A stretch of DNA of 18,958 nt from Acidimicrobiaceae bacterium (GTDB lineage Bacteria; Actinomycetota; Acidimicrobiia; Acidimicrobiales; Acidimicrobiaceae). Both the position numbers and the translations under genes were made by a program. Of this stretch, positions 14,279-18,958 are shown in pieces. The DNA is taken from contig JABEUO010000207.1 in NCBI GenBank assembly GCA_013044415.1, positions 1 through 18,958 of the forward strand, in the 5' to 3' direction. The notes beneath the pieces are model-generated. The model did not search any database and had not been told where the DNA came from. It saw nothing but the letters and a program-made list of their open reading frames with translations. How positions within the stretch are numbered: the stretch's first letter is position 1; each line of letters begins with the position of its first letter.

Positions 14279-15796
14279 TCAAAACACAAGTTTTGGGTTT
14301 CGAGCGGCCCGTGCCTCGTCCAGCCTCCGCACCGGGGTTGTAGTGGGCGCATCGTGCAGGGCCCCCTTCGACTCAGGATCTCGAGCCAGCTTGGCAATGT
14401 CGATCAATGCATCCGCCAGAGCTCTAACGGTCTGAGGTGACTCTGTCTCGGTAGGCTCAATCATTAGCGCCTCTTCAACTATTAGGGGGAAATAGACCGT
14501 GGGAGAGTGAAAGCCCCTTTCGAAAAGTGACTTCGCAATGTCCAATCCCCTTATCCCAGTATCCTTTTTGATCTGGCGAGCTGATGCGACAAATTCATGC
14601 ATGCACACGCCATTAAAGGGGATCTCGTAATAGTCATCAATCGAAGCTTTTAGCCAATTGGCATTAAGAACCGCCAAATCACTCGCCATCTTGAGCCCAT
14701 CGGAACCGTTAAAAATCATGTATGCCAGGGCTCTGGCTACCACCAGGGCATTGCCAAAGTGGGAATGAACCCTACCTATGGATAGTGGTGGTACTTCCCA
14801 ACCGAACTTACCTTCGCCATCGTTGAGCCGACACGCTTTGGGCCCAGGCAGAAAGTCGGCCAGAGCACTAGACACGGCCACCGGACCAGACCCCGGACCT
14901 CCGCCGCCGTGAGGTGTTGCAAATGTCTTATGGAGGTTTGAGTGAACGACGTCAAACCCCATGTCTCCAGGTCGCGAAATGCCGAGAATTGCATTGAGGT
15001 TAGCGCCGTCGTAATACATGAGGCCGCCAACCTCGTGAACCATCCTTGCAATTTCCGTAATCTTTACCTCAAAGAGACCCAAGGTGTTCGGATTAGTCAT
15101 CATCATTCCGGCGACACCGTCATCGAGTATCTTGGCTAGCGCTTCAATATCGACCAACCCATCCTCATCACTCGGCACGGTTAGGACTTCAAAACCGCCA
15201 AGGGTCACTGACGCCGGGTTGGTTCCATGAGAGGAGTCAGGAATGATAATCTTGTTGGCTTTTGAACCAGTGTGCTCGAGAAAGGCTCTAATTAACAACA
15301 GCCCCGTCAATTCACCCGCCGCTCCTGCGGCTGGCTGAAATGTCGCCGCCTTCATACCAGTAATCTCGCAAAGGTACTCTTCTGCCATCACGAGGAGCTC
15401 TAACCATCCTTGGATTAGACCTGTTGGTGAAGCAGGATGAACGGCACTCAGGCCTGGCATGCCGGCTACATTGTCCGCAAACTTGGGATTGTACTTCATG
15501 GTGCACGACCCTAAAGGATAGGCCCCAAGGTCGACACTATATTGTCTCGAAGCGAGCCTTGTGAAGTGGCCAACTAGGTCTCGTTCCGAAACCTCAGGAA
15601 GTTCAACTTCTGTTGAACGCAAAAAATTTGAATCGAGAACCGAAGCAGGGTCCAGGATGTCGACCCCTGAATTCCTAAAGGACGATGATTTGCGGCCCGG
15701 GACCGAAAATTCGAATATCGTTGGTTCAGTACCCGAGCCAACCAGAGGTGACGACGAGGCTACACCGCCTCCAGGTAGGTCAAAATGTTCAGTCAC
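14279..15796 (-). CDS. gcvPB: Glycine dehydrogenase (decarboxylating) subunit 2, PLP-binding
   Basis: The C-terminal half of the two-chain P-protein of the glycine cleavage system, which decarboxylates glycine and passes the aminomethyl group to lipoylated GcvH. At 505 residues it is close to family length. The PLP-binding lysine is Lys290 in NLHKTFATPHGGGGPG; other hallmarks are GSCTMKYNPK, FQPAAGAAGELTGLL, DSSHGTNPAS, MMTNPNTLGLFE and YYDGANLNA. The start is GTG 15794-15796, overlapping the gcvPA stop as GTGA, with GGGAGG about 10 bases upstream. This implies translational coupling and balanced subunit synthesis. It is last in the gcvT-gcvPA-gcvPB order. A two-chain P-protein is standard in Firmicutes and archaea, whereas mycobacteria use one fused chain. 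Confidence 0.96.
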   Translation of the reverse strand: MTEHFDLPGGGVASSSPLVGSGTEPTIFEFSVPGRKSSSFRNSGVDILDPASVLDSNFLRSTEVELPEVSERDLVGHFTRLASRQYSVDLGAYPLGSCTMKYNPKFADNVAGMPGLSAVHPASPTGLIQGWLELLVMAEEYLCEITGMKAATFQPAAGAAGELTGLLLIRAFLEHTGSKANKIIIPDSSHGTNPASVTLGGFEVLTVPSDEDGLVDIEALAKILDDGVAGMMMTNPNTLGLFEVKITEIARMVHEVGGLMYYDGANLNAILGISRPGDMGFDVVHSNLHKTFATPHGGGGPGSGPVAVSSALADFLPGPKACRLNDGEGKFGWEVPPLSIGRVHSHFGNALVVARALAYMIFNGSDGLKMASDLAVLNANWLKASIDDYYEIPFNGVCMHEFVASARQIKKDTGIRGLDIAKSLFERGFHSPTVYFPLIVEEALMIEPTETESPQTVRALADALIDIAKLARDPESKGALHDAPTTTPVRRLDEARAARNPKLVF

Positions 15797-17139
15797 TTTG
15801 CCACAACCTCCCTCAAGGCTTGGAGATAATTATCAATTTCAATCCTGGTACGCTTCTCAGTAGCTGTAATAAGGAGTGCCCCTTCCAACGGCGACTCCTC
15901 GTACCCTTCCTTGATAGCTACCCCAGCCAAAAAACCGCGATCAGCCATCTGTTCAACCGTTAGAACAGCGTCGATTGGCAGCTCCACCGCAAACTCCCTA
16001 AAAAAATTCCGGTTCAACACCTTTACACCTGGTATCAAAGAGACTCCATCCGCCAGGTACCGGGTTGCTGAAAAGCAGCGCCTGGAGAGTTCGGCATACC
16101 CTGACCTTCCGAGCCAGGATAGATAGATTGCCGCCTGAATCGCTATCAGGGTCTGATTTGTGCACACGTTCGACGATGCTTTCTCCCTACGTATATCCTG
16201 TTCCCTCGTCCGGAGGGTGGTCACGTAGGAAGTTCGACCTTCCATATCGACGGTCTCGCCTACAAGTCGCCCAGGCACAGACCTGACGAGCCCACTCTTA
16301 GCCGAGAAGAGACCCAAATAGGGGCCGCCGAAGGAGAGAGGAACGCCAAGCGACTGACCTTCGGCAACGGCCACGTCTGCGCCCAATTCACCTGGAGATT
16401 TCAAGGACGCGACGGACACCGGATCGTAAACCACCACTAGAAGCGCCCCGGAAACTTCGCAAAGCCGCTTAGCCTCCTGCAAATCTTCGATCTCCCCCAA
16501 GTAGTTTGGGTACCCTATGCACAGTGCAGCAGCCCCATTTAGGCTCACACTGCTAAGGTCAGTCGAGCACCCGCTCAGGGCCACCTCAACTACCTCGTGG
16601 CCGCTTCCTCGAGCGTATGTCTTGATCATTTGCCGATAATTGGGGTGAATTCCTCGTGAAATCAGTACTCGGGACCTCCCTGTATGGGCACATGCTAAAT
16701 TTGCAGCCTCGACTAGCGCCGTTCCTCCGTCATAGAGTGATGCATTGGTAACTTCGAGTCCGCTCAGCCTGGAAATGAGGCTTTGATACTCAAAAAGTGC
16801 CTGGAGTACACCCTGGGCAACTTCTGGCTGGTAAGGCGTATAAGAGGTGACAAAAGCCGACTGACTGGCCATCGCCATCGCAGCCGCCGAAGCATCGTGA
16901 TCATAAGCCCCTCCGCCGGCAAAACAGATTAACTCTCTGCCCGTCGGGCGATTCTTTCTTGCAAGTGAATCCATGAAATCCAGCACATCGGCCTCAGAAA
17001 CGCCGACGGGGATCGATAGTTCACCATTGAACCTAGCTCCGTCGGGAAGGTGATCGTAAAGGTCGTCAATTTCCTGCAGACCCAAATTCGACAGCATTTC
17101 TGCTATTTCAGCATCAGTATGCGGAACGAAACTTCCCAC
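15793..17139 (-). CDS. gcvPA: Glycine dehydrogenase (decarboxylating) subunit 1
   Basis: The N-terminal half of the split P-protein (448 residues, standard length). It forms an alpha2-beta2 complex with GcvPB; PLP is bound by the partner chain, so the absence of the PLP lysine here is expected. Recognisable blocks are FVPHTDAEIAEML at the start, FAGGGAYDHD, TSYTPYQPEVAQGVLQALFEYQ (split as TSYTPYQPEV and LQALFEYQ), SLYDGGTALVEA, FGGPYLGLF, GRLVGETVD, TLRTREQDIRREKASSN and CTNQTL. The start is GTG 17137-17139 with AAGGGGG about 6 bases upstream; 30 bases separate it from the gcvT stop. The stop codon overlaps gcvPB by 4 bases. All family blocks appear intact. Confidence 0.96.
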   Translation of the reverse strand: MGSFVPHTDAEIAEMLSNLGLQEIDDLYDHLPDGARFNGELSIPVGVSEADVLDFMDSLARKNRPTGRELICFAGGGAYDHDASAAAMAMASQSAFVTSYTPYQPEVAQGVLQALFEYQSLISRLSGLEVTNASLYDGGTALVEAANLACAHTGRSRVLISRGIHPNYRQMIKTYARGSGHEVVEVALSGCSTDLSSVSLNGAAALCIGYPNYLGEIEDLQEAKRLCEVSGALLVVVYDPVSVASLKSPGELGADVAVAEGQSLGVPLSFGGPYLGLFSAKSGLVRSVPGRLVGETVDMEGRTSYVTTLRTREQDIRREKASSNVCTNQTLIAIQAAIYLSWLGRSGYAELSRRCFSATRYLADGVSLIPGVKVLNRNFFREFAVELPIDAVLTVEQMADRGFLAGVAIKEGYEESPLEGALLITATEKRTRIEIDNYLQALREVVAK

Positions 17140-17169
17140 TAATAGCCCCCTTCGACGAGAAGAAAATTA

Positions 17170-18222
17170 CTACTTTGAAGATTTGTAAAAAGGATAGGTT
17201 GTGGTAACAGCTGGAACTCGTCTTCCTCGCATGTCCACTTCAACCTCGACATCCAAGGCCATCGCTGGCTCCAGCAAGGCAAATCCGATACCGCACTTGA
17301 GCAGGGGGGAAAAGTTACCGCTTGTCAATTGTCCTATTGCTCGTCCTTGCAAATACACCGATGCACCTTCACGCAATGGTTGGCGACCGGTTGAGCGTAC
17401 TCCGAAAAGCCGATAGCGGAGACCACGCTCCTTTCGAGACTCGACAGCAGTTTTCCCCCTGAAATCAGGCTTTGAATAACCAACTACCCAGTCGAGGTTC
17501 GCCTCGGGGGGTGAAACACCCTTTTTAAGCTCGTGCCCATGGAGGGGAAGACCCGCTTCTAATCTCAAGGTATCCCTAGCTCCAAGTCCGGCTGGAACGA
17601 CACCCGCCTGCAGAAGATCTTTGAAAAATAAAGTGGATAGCTCAGCCGGTACGTAGCACTCGAAACCGTCTTCTCCGGTGTACCCGGTTCCCGCAGCAAA
17701 GCAAGTCTTGCCTCTGTAGCTGAACTCAATGACTCGAAACTTTCCGACGCCCGCCGCTTCCGGCACAAATGTCGACGCCAATTCTCTGGCCAAGGGGCCT
17801 TGTACCGCGATCAGAGCCCGACCTTCGGTTGAATTCTTTCCGCCCAGAACCTCCTGTACGACGTCTGTATTGGCGGCGTTCGGCAGAACATGGAACCTAT
17901 CTTCATCAACCCACCAGACGATGAGATCGTCGACTATAGATGCGTCCTGTTCATCGAGCAAGTGTGTATATTGGGTGCGCCCAGCGGCAATTTTTGCTAG
18001 GTCGTTGCTGAGCTGGTCTTGAAGGTACGAAAAGGTGTCACTACCGTCAAATTCCAAGGTGCCCAAATGTGATACATCAAAGGCAACAGCCTTCGACCGA
18101 CAGTCCAAATGTTCGCTGACGGTACCATCTGGATAGGACAGTGGCATTTCCCAACCACCGAATGGAACCATTTTTGCGCCGAGTTCTAGGTGTAATTCGT
18201 AAAGAGGAGTGCGCTTAGTCAT
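17170..18222 (-). CDS. gcvT: Aminomethyltransferase (glycine cleavage T-protein)
   Basis: Transfers the methylene group from aminomethyl-lipoyl GcvH to tetrahydrofolate, releasing ammonia and giving 5,10-methylene-THF. The 350-residue length is slightly short of the usual 360 or so, but complete. Visible blocks are LHLELGAKMVPFGGWEMP at the N-terminus, FDVSHLGTLEFDG, the conserved acidic pair Asp98-Asp99 (IVDDLIVW, folate site), GTGYTGEDGFE (179-189), GLGARDTLRLEAGLPLHGHE (212-231) and the C-terminal GQLTSGNFSP. The start ATG 18220-18222 has no Shine-Dalgarno sequence; TAGCAT ends 9 bases upstream, which suggests a leaderless transcript. It is first in the gcvT-gcvPA-gcvPB unit, 157 bases after a MerR gene on the same strand. 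gcvH is not in this window. Confidence 0.96.
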   Translation of the reverse strand: MTKRTPLYELHLELGAKMVPFGGWEMPLSYPDGTVSEHLDCRSKAVAFDVSHLGTLEFDGSDTFSYLQDQLSNDLAKIAAGRTQYTHLLDEQDASIVDDLIVWWVDEDRFHVLPNAANTDVVQEVLGGKNSTEGRALIAVQGPLARELASTFVPEAAGVGKFRVIEFSYRGKTCFAAGTGYTGEDGFECYVPAELSTLFFKDLLQAGVVPAGLGARDTLRLEAGLPLHGHELKKGVSPPEANLDWVVGYSKPDFRGKTAVESRKERGLRYRLFGVRSTGRQPLREGASVYLQGRAIGQLTSGNFSPLLKCGIGFALLEPAMALDVEVEVDMRGRRVPAVTTTYPFYKSSK

Positions 18223-18231
18223 TAAAGGTTG

Positions 18232-18237
18232 ATGCTA
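18232..18237 (-). promoter_or_regulatory. Candidate -10 for a leaderless gcvT transcript
   Basis: TAGCAT (minus strand) fits TAnnnT and ends 9 bases before the gcvT ATG, while no ribosome-binding site is present between. This spacing is what leaderless actinobacterial promoters show. It lies in the 13-mer AAATGGCTAGCAT, also found before the aldo/keto reductase gene. No clear -35 is present, and no glycine-riboswitch core was recognised in 18223-18379. Confidence 0.35.
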
Positions 18238-18379
18238 GCCATTTCGCTCCACATTCTTTCACGCTCGCACTAATAAATGAAGTGACCAAAACCATAGCGA
18301 ATTGCTACACTCGAGCAGAGTTTGTCCAATCAAAAATTGCCCTCAATGCCCAAAAGCGAGCTACTTCTAATCCTTGAAA

Positions 18380-18892
18380 CTATCCAGTCTTGGACACATG
18401 CTGAGAATCTGACTTCCCGGCCTCCTCTAATGCGAATGGCAGCACCTGCTGATTCTCGTGGATGGTTGGCGGGTTCAACTCAATGATCTTGGTGTCTAGT
18501 TCGCGGTGGAGATCGTTAAGCGATACCACAATCCCCATAACTAGTTGCTGCTTACGTAGCAAATCAATCAAGTCTTCTCCATCGCGGAGGTAGACCGACT
18601 TCTTTCCAACGACGATTAGATCGGCTCCGCTGGCGTCGTCGTCCAGAAGTATGCGTAACTCGATCATTGCCGACCTGACGGCCTTCAAACTTAAGCCGCC
18701 TGACAGAAGTTGTTTGATAATTCGAAGTTGAATAAGGTCTTGGTATGAGTAAAGGCGTTGCGAACCAGAACCCGAAGCGTCTGCCAACGATGGCCTTATT
18801 AGATCAGTTCTAGCCCAGTAGTCAAGCTGCCGATAGGTGATCCCGACAATGGCGCATGCCTGTGGCCCTCGATATCCGTAAGCGGAATCCAT
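18380..18892 (-). CDS. MerR-family regulator, Rv1828-like
   Basis: A 170-residue DNA-binding protein. The N-terminal winged helix is clear: YGYRGPQACAIVGITYRQLD (split as YGYRGPQACAIVG and ITYRQLDYWARTDLI), the wing with GSGSQRLYSYQDL, and the helix LRIIKQLLSGGLSLKAVRSA. The opening and C-terminal part (SVYLRDGEDLIDLLRKQQ, GIVVSLNDLHREL) resemble mycobacterial Rv1828, a MerR variant encoded next to gcvH (Rv1826) and garA (Rv1827). There is no Cys-based metal-binding motif. The C-terminal domain would bind an unknown effector. The ATG at 18890-18892 has GGGAGG close upstream. Lying on the gcv strand 157 bases before gcvT, it is a reasonable candidate regulator of glycine or one-carbon metabolism, but this is inference. 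Confidence 0.88.
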   Translation of the reverse strand: MDSAYGYRGPQACAIVGITYRQLDYWARTDLIRPSLADASGSGSQRLYSYQDLIQLRIIKQLLSGGLSLKAVRSAMIELRILLDDDASGADLIVVGKKSVYLRDGEDLIDLLRKQQLVMGIVVSLNDLHRELDTKIIELNPPTIHENQQVLPFALEEAGKSDSQHVSKTG

Positions 18893-18958
18893 TGGCCTCC
18901 CTCATTCCTTCTCCACAAAAGACCGGAGAAAACATACACAGTAATTACACGGCTTGAA

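Noticed and set aside
18223..18379. Glycine riboswitch before gcvT
   Set aside because: The region has neither the conserved glycine-aptamer core nor tandem aptamer structure, and the gcvT start looks leaderless.

Overview
The window is an ordinary chromosomal segment of a moderate-GC bacterium, most likely an actinobacterium close to the Acidimicrobiia (Acidithrix/Ferrimicrobium-like). This placement is inference. It rests on an Rv1828-type MerR regulator beside glycine-cleavage genes, a DUF6295-like protein, a pyruvate kinase with the Lys-type K+-site residue, and frequent TTG/GTG starts. No phage, plasmid, transposon or CRISPR locus is visible, and I see no clearly new multi-gene system.

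Layout. 1-320: an 8-bp tandem repeat at the window edge, then a gene-free leader. 339-1319 (+): aldo/keto reductase. 1543-1743 (-): cold-shock protein with a TTG start and a structured upstream region. 2211-4675 (+): MarR regulator and ABC exporter, overlapping by 4 bp. 4777-6318 (-): APC amino acid permease. 6585-7628 (+): dienelactone-hydrolase-like enzyme, then a small DUF6295-like protein and a hairpin terminator. 7967-9421 (-): pyruvate kinase. 9422-9965: gene-free. 9966-10535 (-): unknown SRPBCC-like protein. 10756-11652 (-): EamA transporter, divergent from 11742-12239 (+), a PsiE-like membrane protein, with a perfect 19-bp tandem duplication between them. 12351-12391: a strong bidirectional terminator hairpin. 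12399-14042 (-): PHA synthase. 14279-18222 (-): gcvT-gcvPA-gcvPB. 18380-18892 (-): MerR-family regulator.

How the genes work together. The clearest unit is the glycine cleavage cluster: GcvT (aminomethyltransferase) plus the two-chain P-protein (GcvPA and GcvPB). It has a 30-bp gap and a 4-bp GTGA overlap, and lies downstream of a MerR gene. In mycobacteria that regulator sits next to gcvH and garA, so gcvH may lie just beyond the right edge. MarR and the ABC exporter form an autoregulated-looking drug or toxicant efflux pair. The hydrolase and DUF6295-like gene form a second two-gene unit. The rest are single-gene units, often convergent with a hairpin between them.

Several starts were moved from the longest reading frame because an internal TTG, GTG or ATG has a better ribosome-binding site or homology match. 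The affected genes are the AKR, MarR, permease, hydrolase, pyruvate kinase and PsiE-like genes. Organism assignment and family calls come from reading the sequence against memory, with no database search.
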